A program made the position numbers and the translations under genes. The notes below the pieces were generated by a model. The model ran no database searches, was not told the DNA's origin, and saw only the letters and a list, made by a program, of their open reading frames with translations. This document shows, one piece after another, positions 55,471 through 64,000 of a stretch of DNA of 64,000 nt. The stretch spans positions 62,001 to 126,000 of the forward strand of contig NZ_JAUPED010000010.1 of assembly GCF_030552475.1 (NCBI RefSeq). The letters are read 5' to 3'. Each line of letters begins with the position of its first letter. The stretch's first letter is position 1. This DNA is from Mariniflexile sp. AS56 (lineage in GTDB: Bacteria; Bacteroidota; Bacteroidia; Flavobacteriales; Flavobacteriaceae).

Positions 55471-56943
55471 ATGAAAAAATTTATAACCGTACTACTAGTA
55501 TTAATGAGTCTCATAAATGGTTTTGCCCAACAAAAACCAAATATTATTTGGTTAATGGCGGAAGACATGAGCTTAGATTTAGAATGTTACGGTATGCCTG
55601 CTGTTAAAACGCCTGTTTTAAATAAAATGGCTGAAGAAGGGGTTCGATTTGATAATTGTTTTGTAACAAATTCAATCTGCTCGCCAAGTAGATCTGCCAT
55701 GATGATTGGTACCCATCAAAATAAAACCAACACCCAGAATCACCGTAGCAACAGGGACGTGCCTTTGGATGAACAATTCAAACCGTTTACCTATTGGTTA
55801 AAAGATGCCGGTTATACCACTATTTTGGGGCATCATGGGGTTATGGGCAAAGGCAGAAAAATTGATGTAAATTTTAAGCATGAACCCTTAGGTGAATGGG
55901 ACGGAAAAACAAAATTTGGGCTTTTTGATAAATACGACAACTTTGAAAAAGAAGATCAACCATTTTTTGCTCAAATTCAGCTGGTAGCTTCTCATCGAGG
56001 CGATTGGTGGAATGATGTTCGAGCAGAATCAAAGCATCCTGTAAATCCAAAAGATGTCGTATTACCTCCATATTATGCCGATGACCCAATCATTCGGTTA
56101 GACTGGGCTAAATATTTAGATCAAATAGAATATTTAGATAATGAAATTGGAATGATTTTCAAGGAGCTAGAAGATAAAGGGATGGCAGAAAATACCATTG
56201 TTATTTTTATTGGCGATAACGGACGTTGCAATATAAAAGGCAAGGGCTATTTGCATGACCCAGGACTACATATTCCTTTAATAGTATATTATCCAAAAGA
56301 ATTTAAAGGAGGGCAAATTAGAAAAGACGTGGTAAGTACTACCGATATTACAGCGTCTATTTTAGATTTTGCTGGTGTAGATATTCCAAAATACATAACG
56401 GGCAAACCTATTTTCGAAAAAAAATTCAAAAGAGATTATGTTTATGCTGCTCGCGATTTGTGGGATGAAGTTCAAGAAAAATCAAGAGCCATTACATCCG
56501 ATGAATGGAAATACATTAGAAATGATAAACCGGAAATGCCTTTTGATGTACATCAGGCGTATTTAGAATTTTATCGTCCCGCCGTTCACATCATGCGAAC
56601 TTTAAAAGCTGAAGGTAAACTTAATAAAGATCAAGCATTCTTTTTTGAAAATTCCAAACCTAAAGAAGAATTGTACAATTTAAAAAGCGATCCATTTGAA
56701 CTGATAAATCTAGCTTACAACCCTAAATATGCATCCATATTAAAAAAGCTAAGAAAGAAAACAAAATCTTTTGAAAAAGACATGAAAGCTGTTAGTAATG
56801 TATATCACCCAGAGCATGCCACTGCGGTTGATGTTTTAAATTGGGTGAAAACACACAAGCCAGATTTGTATAAACAAATGCAAAATGGGGTGGAAATTGG
56901 GTTTAAAAATTTGTCAAAAGAATATAAAGATTTAAAACATTAA
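55471..56943 (+). CDS. S1-type secreted sulfatase
   Basis: Sulfatase of 490 aa with signal peptide ending near residue 19 (NGFAQ). Metal site in WLMAEDMSLDLECYG (the first Asp of the usual pair is Glu), formylglycine motif C70-S-P-S-R, second site FIGDNGRCNIKGKGYLHDPG. AMMIGTHQNKTNTQNHRSN and the long C-terminal part with WDEVQEKSRAITSDEWKYIRN are like the heparan-sulfatase-type S1 group found in many Bacteroidota PULs. First gene behind operator J, 36 bp before the GH2 gene. Confidence 0.86.
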   Translation: MKKFITVLLVLMSLINGFAQQKPNIIWLMAEDMSLDLECYGMPAVKTPVLNKMAEEGVRFDNCFVTNSICSPSRSAMMIGTHQNKTNTQNHRSNRDVPLDEQFKPFTYWLKDAGYTTILGHHGVMGKGRKIDVNFKHEPLGEWDGKTKFGLFDKYDNFEKEDQPFFAQIQLVASHRGDWWNDVRAESKHPVNPKDVVLPPYYADDPIIRLDWAKYLDQIEYLDNEIGMIFKELEDKGMAENTIVIFIGDNGRCNIKGKGYLHDPGLHIPLIVYYPKEFKGGQIRKDVVSTTDITASILDFAGVDIPKYITGKPIFEKKFKRDYVYAARDLWDEVQEKSRAITSDEWKYIRNDKPEMPFDVHQAYLEFYRPAVHIMRTLKAEGKLNKDQAFFFENSKPKEELYNLKSDPFELINLAYNPKYASILKKLRKKTKSFEKDMKAVSNVYHPEHATAVDVLNWVKTHKPDLYKQMQNGVEIGFKNLSKEYKDLKH

Positions 56944-56994
56944 TTACAATATCTAATCAACTAAAAAACACAATATACCATGCATATTTCAGCT

Positions 56995-59343
56995 ATGAAA
57001 TCCTCCAAAAGAATTCTTGTTCAGTTCTTAATGTTATTTTCTTTTTTAAGCTTACAAGCGTGTCAAGAAATAGGTGTTCAAAATATAAAAATAAATGATG
57101 ATTGGAAATTTAAACTATTAGAAGCAAATGATGTTGATGAAAGTAGTTATCATTTAGCTGATTTAAACGATACATCTTGGGAATCTGTTAGTTTGCCACA
57201 TACAGCAAATTTAGAACCTTTGGTTGTTAATAACCAATGGCAAGGTATCTGTTGGTACAGAAAAAACTTAAATATTCCTGCCTCTTATAAAAATAAAAGA
57301 CTGATTATAGAATTGGAAGCCGCCATGAACCATTCTAAAATTTGGATTAATGGGATGGAAGTTGTTACACATCTGGGCGGTTATTTGCCAGTTGTGATTG
57401 ATATTACAAAATATGTTGAAGCTGGTAAAAACAATAATATTGCCATTCGATTAAACAATACCGATAACCCAATTACCGGACCTAAACCATTAAAGATTTT
57501 AGATTTTAATATGTATGGTGGTTTGTATAGAAATGCTTGGTTAAAAGTGAAAAATAATGTGCATATTTCCCATCCAGTGTTGGCAGACAAAACTGCTGGC
57601 GGTGGTGTTTTTATTACCTATCCAAAAGTTTCAGAATCAGAGTCTGTGGTTCAAATTAAAACGCATATCATAAATGAGGAAAAAGAATCAAAAGGGGTGA
57701 AAGTAGTTCATTCTATTTTTCATAAAGGTGAATTGATAAAAGAGCAAATAGCGAATACAACAACCATTGAAGCAGGAAAAGATGAAGAAATTATTGAAAA
57801 AATCTCTATAGGAAATGCTAAGTTATGGTCACCTAAAACACCAAATCTATATCAGGTAGAAACAAGAGTTTATGTTGATGATGAAATTATGGATATGGCT
57901 TCAAATAAATTCGGAATAAGAGCATTCACTTTTAAAGACAACAAACTTTATATCAATGGCGAACAAACGTATTTAAGAGGCGTTAACCGTCATCAGGAAT
58001 ATCCATTTGTTGGTTATGCCCTTTCAGATAATGCCCAATATCGGGATGCTAAAAAAATAAAAGAAGGTGGTTTTGATTATATAAGATTATCGCATTACCC
58101 ACAATCTCCCGCATTTATGGATGCTTGTGACGAGTTAGGTTTGGTGGTAGTGGATGCCATTTTGGGCTGGCAATATTATTTAGATAGTGATGCATTTAGA
58201 GAACAAGCCTATAAATCGGCCAAAGAATTGATTTATAGAGACCGTAATCATCCCTGTGTTTTGGCATGGGAAGTATCGTTGAACGAAACCAAAATGCCTA
58301 TTTTCTTTATGGAAGAACTCAACAAAATTGTTCATGAACAATACCCAGGTGAAAAAGTGTATTCTTGTGGTTGGATGAACGATGTGTACGATATTTATTT
58401 TCAGGCACGCCAACACCGATTGATGCACCCTGAAGATAATGATGGCTCAAAGCCTTATTCGGTTTCTGAATATGGCGATTGGGAATATTATTCAAACAAT
58501 GCTGGTTTAAATCAGGATAAACTTTCAAAAACCAAGCGTTACGAATCCAGTAGTCGTCAAAAGCGAGAATATGGCGAAGCGCGGTTATTACAACAGGCTA
58601 AAAATTTGCAAGAATCACATAACGATAATATGAATACCTCGGCATATTCAGATAGTTATTGGGTAATGTACGATTACAATCGTGGGTACCATCCCGATAT
58701 AGAGTTTTCTGGTGTTATGGATATATTCAGAATACCAAAATTTGGATACTATTTCTTTAAAAGCCAAAGAGACGCTTCAGATGAAGTTGTTTTGAATATT
58801 GCCTCTTATTGGAATGAAAAGTCCCCACTTAATTTAAGTGTGTTCTCAAATTGTGATGAAGTAGCTTTGTATTTGAATGACGAATTAGTGGAGAGGCGCC
58901 ACCCGGATGTCAATACTATTTCCAACAACTTAAAACACCCACCATTTACATTTAATATGCCTGAGTTTAAAGCAGGCGCGCTCAAAGCCGTGGGGTATAT
59001 TGATGGAAAAGAAGTAGCTGAACACCTTGTGCAAACACCCAAAAAACCAACGGGTTTAAAAGTTTGGCTGGATGAAAGTGGCGTAGCACCACAAACAGGA
59101 GTTAATGATGTTGTATTCTTATACATGGCAGCTATTGATGAAAACGGAACCATAATACCAGATTATTCAGAAGAAGTATCACTTGAAATAAATGGAGATG
59201 CCCAACTAATGAATATCGGTAATATTACTGCTGAAGCCGGTATTGCAACGGCACTAATTAAAATAGGAAAAAAATCGGGGGCTATTACTTTCAATGCCTC
59301 GTCGCAAAATTTAAAAGGAACCTTAAAGCTAAACTTAGAATAA
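56995..59343 (+). CDS. GH2 beta-galactosidase-like lipoprotein
   Basis: Exo-acting glycosidase of family GH2, 782 aa from ATG 56995 (an ATG at 56980 is also open). Lipobox LQAC is 28 residues from the upstream ATG. Numbered from 56980: jelly-roll domain about 35-200 (WQGICWYRKNL, INGMEVVTHLGGYLP), Ig-like domain about 205-310, TIM barrel about 312-600 with GVNRHQEYPFVG, acid/base E436 in EVSLNE and nucleophile E497 in SVSEYGDWE, then extra C-terminal domains. Likely releases beta-linked galactose from the non-reducing end of desulfated carrageenan oligosaccharides; GH2 also includes glucuronidases and mannosidases, so specificity is inferred. Confidence 0.85.
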   Translation: MKSSKRILVQFLMLFSFLSLQACQEIGVQNIKINDDWKFKLLEANDVDESSYHLADLNDTSWESVSLPHTANLEPLVVNNQWQGICWYRKNLNIPASYKNKRLIIELEAAMNHSKIWINGMEVVTHLGGYLPVVIDITKYVEAGKNNNIAIRLNNTDNPITGPKPLKILDFNMYGGLYRNAWLKVKNNVHISHPVLADKTAGGGVFITYPKVSESESVVQIKTHIINEEKESKGVKVVHSIFHKGELIKEQIANTTTIEAGKDEEIIEKISIGNAKLWSPKTPNLYQVETRVYVDDEIMDMASNKFGIRAFTFKDNKLYINGEQTYLRGVNRHQEYPFVGYALSDNAQYRDAKKIKEGGFDYIRLSHYPQSPAFMDACDELGLVVVDAILGWQYYLDSDAFREQAYKSAKELIYRDRNHPCVLAWEVSLNETKMPIFFMEELNKIVHEQYPGEKVYSCGWMNDVYDIYFQARQHRLMHPEDNDGSKPYSVSEYGDWEYYSNNAGLNQDKLSKTKRYESSSRQKREYGEARLLQQAKNLQESHNDNMNTSAYSDSYWVMYDYNRGYHPDIEFSGVMDIFRIPKFGYYFFKSQRDASDEVVLNIASYWNEKSPLNLSVFSNCDEVALYLNDELVERRHPDVNTISNNLKHPPFTFNMPEFKAGALKAVGYIDGKEVAEHLVQTPKKPTGLKVWLDESGVAPQTGVNDVVFLYMAAIDENGTIIPDYSEEVSLEINGDAQLMNIGNITAEAGIATALIKIGKKSGAITFNASSQNLKGTLKLNLE

Positions 59344-59444
59344 TAAACAGCTCTTAGTTGCGAATATCCTATTGCTTGAACAAGTTATCATAATGATAAT
59401 CAGGTGTTAACAAAAATTAAGACCTGTCCAAATATATAAAATGA

Positions 59445-59509
59445 TTTACTAATACATACATTTTTTGTACTCGTGTGTACACCGTTTTCTTGTAAATACT
59501 TGAAATTTA
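59445..59509 (+). promoter_or_regulatory. Tandem operator K and promoter
   Basis: TTTACTAATACATACA (59445-59460) and TGTACTCGTGTGTACA (59466-59481, perfect TGTAC/GTACA inverted repeat) are 21 bp apart. GAAATTTA (59502-59509) occupies the -7 position with two mismatches. It precedes the second GH110 gene. Confidence 0.7.
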
Positions 59510-59537
59510 CATAAATCGAAATAACCCATTTGTTGAA

Positions 59538-61436
59538 ATGAAAAACAATATAGAATTTTTGAGATTAAAACCGATTACAGGATTGATAATGCTATTAACC
59601 ATATACGGCTGCATGGCTCAAAATGGTAAGCCAGAATCTGTTGTATTCAATCTTGGTGTCTCAGAAGATGCCACATTTGCGGTGGTATCCAGAATATTGT
59701 TAGCGAATGAAAAACCTATTTCTGTTATAAAATTTGAAAAAGGTACCTACCATTTTTATCCGGAAAAAGGATTCGAGAAATTTTGCTATTTGTCCAATCA
59801 TGGCGATTTAATGCTAAAAACACCTTTTCCTATTGAAAATCTTAAAGATTTAACCATTGATGGCCAAGGGTCTACCTTCATTTTTCATGGTGTTATGATT
59901 CCTTTTCTAATAGAAGGAAGTAGTAACATTACAGTTAAAAATGTAACTATAGATTGGGCGCAGTCATTTCATAGTGAAGGCCTTATTGTAGCAACAGACC
60001 AAAAGAACAAAACGTTTGATATGCAAATTTCAGACGAATATCCATACGATATCCGTAATGGTCAAATCTATTTCATAAAAGAATATTATGAGCATAGTTT
60101 AGGGCAATCTATCTTATTCGACCCAGTAAGAAAAGCTGTAGCTTATAATACGGAAGCTTACACAGGCATTTCTACAATTGCTCGCACTTCTGTGAAAAAT
60201 AATATTGATAAAATAAAGTATAAATATGAGCATGATGATCGTGCGCCAGAGTTTAAAAATATAGGAACAGAAAGCAAATTAGTTGTAGAACAGTTAAAAC
60301 CAGGATTAGTTCGTGTTCATAATCATAAAAAACAAATGCCTCCAGTAGGTATGATTTTAACTATGAAAGGCGAGCAAGGGATTAATAGAGTTTCTCCTGC
60401 GTTTAGAGTAACGCATACTAATGGTTTTAACGGAACTAATGTTAATATTCATCATGCGGGTGGGATGGGAATTATTGCTGAAAACTCATCCGATTTAATC
60501 TTAGATAATTTTAATATAACACCGTCTCATGGCCGGATGGTTTCAACCACTGCCGATGCTACTCATTTTGTAGGATGCAGAGGCAAAGTAGTTTTAAAAA
60601 ATTGCACATTTAATAATCAACTGGACGACGCCATGAATGTACATGGAACCTATCAAAAAATCGTAGACGTTATAGACGATTATAGTATTGGTGTACGCAT
60701 GATGCATCATCAACAACTCGGTTTTGTTATAGGTGGTGAAAATGATAACATTGGGTTCGTAAGATTAGATAAGTCATTCTTTCCATACAGTAAAGGAACT
60801 ATTAAAAAAACAGAATATTTAAACAATAGGTATCAAATCATCACATTTAACGAAAAATTACCTGCAGATTTAAAAACGGGGGATTTAATTGAAAATTTAG
60901 ATGGCTATCCCGATTTACTGGTTCAAAACTGCAATATAGGTAGTAATAGGGCACGAGGGTTATTGATTTCGAACCCTTTAAATACAGTTATAGAAAACAA
61001 TGTTTTTAATACAGAAATGGAAGCTATTCTTGTTCCTGTTGAAAGTGGTTATTGGTTCGAATCTGGAAATGCAGCTAATGTAATTATTAGAAACAATGAA
61101 TTTAAAGATTGCCAATATGGTGGCCATGATAGAGGCGTCATACGCTTTGTCACAGACGACGATAATAAAAATATTGCATTTAAAAATATAGAGATTTCGA
61201 ACAATACATTCAATCAGTTTGATAATCTTATTCTTCAAATATCAAATACTGATGGTGTGAAATTTACAGAAAATACCATTACAAATTCCGGAACATTTCC
61301 AATGTTAAATCCAGGAAATTCAGCATTAAAAATAAAATCTTCTAAGAATATTGTGCTTAAAAATAATATTTATAAAGGAAAAGCAAAAGTAATTCTAGAA
61401 ACTGAAGAAGGTATGGAAAAACTAAAATTTAAATAA
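59538..61436 (+). CDS. GH110 alpha-1,3-galactosidase (second copy), lipoprotein
   Basis: Right-handed beta-helix enzyme of 632 aa with a probable lipobox TIYGC (Cys25). GH110 landmarks are strong: FEKGTYHFYPEKGFEKFCYL, DGQGSTFIFHGVMIPFLIEG, SILFDPVRKAVAYNTEAYT, TADATHFVGC and NQLDDAMNVHGTYQKI. Paralogue of the gene at 22251 but clearly diverged. One copy is exported without a lipid anchor and the other with one, which suggests different places of action. Single gene behind operator K, followed 133 bp later by the SusC-like receptor. GH110 removes terminal alpha-1,3-galactose with inversion. Confidence 0.82.
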   Translation: MKNNIEFLRLKPITGLIMLLTIYGCMAQNGKPESVVFNLGVSEDATFAVVSRILLANEKPISVIKFEKGTYHFYPEKGFEKFCYLSNHGDLMLKTPFPIENLKDLTIDGQGSTFIFHGVMIPFLIEGSSNITVKNVTIDWAQSFHSEGLIVATDQKNKTFDMQISDEYPYDIRNGQIYFIKEYYEHSLGQSILFDPVRKAVAYNTEAYTGISTIARTSVKNNIDKIKYKYEHDDRAPEFKNIGTESKLVVEQLKPGLVRVHNHKKQMPPVGMILTMKGEQGINRVSPAFRVTHTNGFNGTNVNIHHAGGMGIIAENSSDLILDNFNITPSHGRMVSTTADATHFVGCRGKVVLKNCTFNNQLDDAMNVHGTYQKIVDVIDDYSIGVRMMHHQQLGFVIGGENDNIGFVRLDKSFFPYSKGTIKKTEYLNNRYQIITFNEKLPADLKTGDLIENLDGYPDLLVQNCNIGSNRARGLLISNPLNTVIENNVFNTEMEAILVPVESGYWFESGNAANVIIRNNEFKDCQYGGHDRGVIRFVTDDDNKNIAFKNIEISNNTFNQFDNLILQISNTDGVKFTENTITNSGTFPMLNPGNSALKIKSSKNIVLKNNIYKGKAKVILETEEGMEKLKFK

Positions 61437-61437
61437 C

Positions 61438-61503
61438 TAAACTATAAAACTAAAACAATGAAATATGAAGACAATTTACTAGAGTAACCCTTTAAACAAT
61501 TTG
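61438..61503 (+). promoter_or_regulatory. Weak candidate operator before SusC gene
   Basis: TAAACTATAAAACTAA (61438-61453) and TGAAATATGAAGACAA (61459-61474) are 21 bp apart and resemble TAAACTATGAAAGACA of operator I, but the right halves are poor or shifted by one base. ACAATTTG (61496-61503) is near the -7 position. A second possible register is 61491/61512. This AT-rich gap makes chance matches likely. Confidence 0.3.
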
Positions 61504-61569
61504 ACAATCTAATTATTAACTAACAAACTTAATAATTGGATTAATACTATTAACTAAATATTTAAACTA

Positions 61570-64000
61570 ATGAAACTAAACAAATTAAAGACTAAAAAAA
61601 GGTTGCTAAGCCATTACGTGTTTATGCTATTTTTTACCATCTTTTGCACTACTATAACAGTTCAAGCTCAAAATTCTGAGATTACTGGAATTGTTACAAG
61701 TGTTGATGATGGTATGCCAATACCAGGGGCCGCCATAATAAAAGTAGGTACTACAACAGGAGCTGTCACTAATTTTGATGGTGAATATACCATTGATGCT
61801 AAAAGGGGAGATGTGCTTCAATTTAGTTATTTGGGGATGGTAACCAAAACAATAACCGTGGTTCAATCTCCTTTGAATGTAGCTTTAGAATCGGATATTC
61901 AAGGATTAGACGAGGTTGTTTTAGTTGGATATGGAAAAGTGAAAAAATCTGATATTACCGGTTCTGTGTCTTCTATAAGTGCCAAACAACTGACCCAAAC
62001 ACAATCAACCTCTATAGCACAGGCTATTCAAGGTAGAGCTGCAGGCGTTTCGGTTACAAAAAGTTCAGGTCAGCCAGGATCTACGCCTACCGTACGAATT
62101 AGAGGTGTTGGTACGGTTAATGACGCAGATCCACTGTATATAGTTGATGGCGTTCCAATTAATGATATTACCAATATAAATATGGACGATGCCCAGTCGG
62201 TTGAAGTATTAAAAGATGCATCTGCTACAGCTATTTATGGTTCTAGAGGAGCTAACGGAGTGGTGTTAATTACTACAAAATTAGGAAGTGAAATGAAGCC
62301 AGTTATTTCTTATAAAACCTATATAGGTGTGGAAAATAGAATTGACAATTTAGAAGTTATGAATGCTGAACAATGGGCTACTACCTATAATGAAGGAAAA
62401 ACAAACGATGGAGCAGCTCCTGAACCTGCTTTTGCAGATCCATCATCATTAGAATCTTATAATTGGAAGGATGCTGTGTATAGAACGGGTACTATTGAAA
62501 GTCATCAATTATCGATATCTGGTGGAACTGAAAAAGCATCTTATTATGTCTCATTTGGTAACCTTTCTCAAAAAGGAATTGTAAACAATACGTCTTTTAA
62601 GAGAACTAATTTTAGAGTAAACAACACATATCAAATAAAGCCTAAAATTAAAGTGGGGCACAATTTACAGTATGCAAACTCAAAAACGAATTCAGTTGCT
62701 TCTTTTGGAGGGAACTCTAATTTTAAAACGGCATTTATTGGGTATGTTGTAGATCCTACATCTCCAATATATAATACAGATGGTTCACCAGCCAGACCAT
62801 TATATTCTACAGAGATAAGAAACCCTGTAGGTTTAACAATATATGAGCAAACGCCTTTAGAAAAGGAAAGTTTTTTAGGGAATGTATTTATTGAAGCTGA
62901 CCTTTTAGAAAATTTAACGTTTAGATCTAACTATGGTTTAGAGATTAATAATGGAAAGGTAGATAATTTTCAACCCGCGTACTTTATTTCTGCAGAACAA
63001 AATAGACCTGTAAATATCTATAATTTATTAAGGTCTGAAAGTAGAGTGAATGTTTGGTCTAATACCTTAAATTATAATATAGCATTTAAGGAAAAACATA
63101 GTATCAATGCTTTGTTGGGGCATGAGTTGCAAAAATCAGATTTTAACAATGTTTTAGCCTCCAGAAGTGGAATTCCAGATGGTGTAGAAAACCCTACCTT
63201 AGGAGCAGGAGCGGTAGATTCGTCAACAAATAATGGGAATATTGCGAGTTCATCATTATTGTCTTTTTTTGGTAGATTAAATTATAATTATGACGAAAGA
63301 TATTTATTTACAGGTACTTACAGGTTAGATGGTTCTTCAAGATTTGGCAAAAACAACAAATACGCTCAATTTCCATCGTTAGCCTTGGCGTGGAATGTTC
63401 ATAAAGAAGGTTTTTACAATATTGATGCGATTAATCAATTAAAGTTCCGTGTCGGATGGGGGGAAACAGGAAACCAAAATATACCAAACTCTGCTATCTT
63501 CAGTACGTTGAGCACTAGCCAAAATTATTTATTGGGCAACGATGAAACAACAGTGGTTGGTTTGGCTCCATTAAGGCCAGGTAATCAAGATTTAAAATGG
63601 GAAACTACAACTACCACAAACATTGGCTTGGATTTAGCGTTGTTAAATAATTCTATTACGTTTACGGCAGATTATTTTGTGAAAACAACTTCTGATATGT
63701 TGTTGGAATCTCCCATATTACAAACATCTGGATATGGTTTAAACCCAACAGTAAATGCCGGAGAGATTGAAAATAAAGGATTAGAATTCTCCTTAAATTA
63801 TAAGAAAAATATCAATGACTTTTTCTTTAGTGTTGGAGGTAATATTTCCATCATTGATAATAAAGTATTAAGTCTAGCTTCAAAAGGCAGTAATATTTCT
63901 ACAGGTTTTGCGGGTAACGGCTTTCAGGGTATTAGCAGAACTGAGGCGGGGCGCTCTATAGCATCTTTTTATGGATTGGAAGCTATCGGAATTTTTCAAA
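61570..64000 (+). CDS. susC: SusC-like TonB-dependent receptor, 3' end outside window
   Basis: Outer-membrane importer of oligosaccharides, open to the end of the window (810 codons seen; SusC proteins usually have about 1000). Signal peptide to about residue 34 (TVQAQ), carboxypeptidase-regulatory-like domain (about 35-115: SEITGIVTSVDDGMPIPGAAI), TonB-box-like DEVVLVGYGKVKKSDITGSVS, plug domain (about 125-240: PTVRIRGVGTVNDADPLYIVDGVPI, DASATAIYGSRGANGVVLITT) and the first part of the barrel. The partner SusD should follow beyond the window. It is the import component of the PUL, 133 bp after the second GH110 gene. Confidence 0.93.
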   Translation, partial: MKLNKLKTKKRLLSHYVFMLFFTIFCTTITVQAQNSEITGIVTSVDDGMPIPGAAIIKVGTTTGAVTNFDGEYTIDAKRGDVLQFSYLGMVTKTITVVQSPLNVALESDIQGLDEVVLVGYGKVKKSDITGSVSSISAKQLTQTQSTSIAQAIQGRAAGVSVTKSSGQPGSTPTVRIRGVGTVNDADPLYIVDGVPINDITNINMDDAQSVEVLKDASATAIYGSRGANGVVLITTKLGSEMKPVISYKTYIGVENRIDNLEVMNAEQWATTYNEGKTNDGAAPEPAFADPSSLESYNWKDAVYRTGTIESHQLSISGGTEKASYYVSFGNLSQKGIVNNTSFKRTNFRVNNTYQIKPKIKVGHNLQYANSKTNSVASFGGNSNFKTAFIGYVVDPTSPIYNTDGSPARPLYSTEIRNPVGLTIYEQTPLEKESFLGNVFIEADLLENLTFRSNYGLEINNGKVDNFQPAYFISAEQNRPVNIYNLLRSESRVNVWSNTLNYNIAFKEKHSINALLGHELQKSDFNNVLASRSGIPDGVENPTLGAGAVDSSTNNGNIASSSLLSFFGRLNYNYDERYLFTGTYRLDGSSRFGKNNKYAQFPSLALAWNVHKEGFYNIDAINQLKFRVGWGETGNQNIPNSAIFSTLSTSQNYLLGNDETTVVGLAPLRPGNQDLKWETTTTTNIGLDLALLNNSITFTADYFVKTTSDMLLESPILQTSGYGLNPTVNAGEIENKGLEFSLNYKKNINDFFFSVGGNISIIDNKVLSLASKGSNISTGFAGNGFQGISRTEAGRSIASFYGLEAIGIFQ

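Noticed and set aside
22251-61436. Calling the beta-helix proteins at 22251 and 59538 pectinases or alginate lyases
   Set aside because: The FEKGTY...FIFHG...LDDxxNVHGTY landmarks fit GH110, and no uronic-acid enzymes accompany them.
1-64000. CRISPR arrays, tRNA or rRNA genes
   Set aside because: No regularly spaced repeats of that kind and no tRNA- or rRNA-like stretches noticed on reading the intergenic regions.

Overview
The window looks like part of a large polysaccharide utilisation locus (PUL) from a marine member of the Bacteroidota, most likely Flavobacteriaceae. The DNA is AT-rich. Secreted proteins carry C-terminal type IX secretion (T9SS) sorting domains. A hybrid two-component regulator (HTCC), a SusC-like receptor and ten S1-type sulfatases are present. 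The enzyme set points to carrageenans: one GH16 with an ExDxxE active site, three GH82 (iota-carrageenase family) proteins, two proteins resembling GH150 lambda-carrageenase, two GH110 alpha-1,3-galactosidases, one GH27, one GH2 and two clan GH-A (GH42/GH167-like) enzymes. A galK-galT-galE set would feed released galactose into the Leloir pathway. Family names rest on motifs and remembered family features; no database search was possible.

Layout. 1-1426: sulfatase, 5' end cut off by the window, followed by a terminator. 1646-9199: GH16, a four-part sulfatase, then galK, galT and galE. 9214-10333: IS3-type remnant fused to the 3' part of a second copy of the four-part sulfatase. 10619-14779: HTCC regulator. 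14880-15272: a separate copy of its AraC-type DNA-binding domain. 15646-17620: two carbohydrate-binding-like secreted proteins. 17790-22101: GH150-like enzyme and sulfatase. 22251-36121: nine-gene cluster (GH110, esterase, GH-A, esterase, two sulfatases, beta-propeller protein, sulfatase, GH82). 36405-39625: GH82 and sulfatase. 39864-42299: membrane-protein remnant and GH-A. 42470-45990: GH150-like enzyme and CBM9-like lipoprotein. 46062-49201, minus strand: an outer-membrane receptor-like protein and an EF-hand protein, which look foreign to the PUL. 49463-55342: GH82, sulfatase, GH27, sulfatase. 55471-59343: sulfatase and GH2. 59538-61436: GH110. 61570 to window end: SusC-like receptor, cut off.

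The most striking finding is regulatory. Eleven intergenic regions carry two imperfect 16-bp copies of a site (roughly TKTAYT-N5-RTACA), always exactly 21 bp apart, with a sequence resembling the Bacteroidota -7 element (TAnnTTTG) starting exactly 21 bp after the end of the second copy. They sit before 14880, 15646, 17120, 17790, 22251, 36405, 39864/40038, 42470, 49463, 55471 and 59538. Several lie just after terminators. A 21-bp direct repeat is what an AraC-type activator would be expected to bind, so these are probably the operators of the HTCC and of its stand-alone DNA-binding copy, which carries the best-formed promoter of the set. A 12th, divergent version in the same register precedes the GH16 gene. 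The operators define the transcription units of the PUL and correct three gene starts.

Working together (inference): endo-enzymes (GH150, GH82, GH16) cut the polymer, sulfatases strip sulfate, and exo-galactosidases (GH110, GH27, GH2, GH-A) release D-galactose for GalK/GalT/GalE. No enzyme for 3,6-anhydrogalactose (GH127/GH129 or downstream oxidation) is seen here. This fits lambda-type carrageenan, which contains only galactose units, as a main substrate, with GH16 and GH82 opening kappa-, beta- or iota-type stretches.
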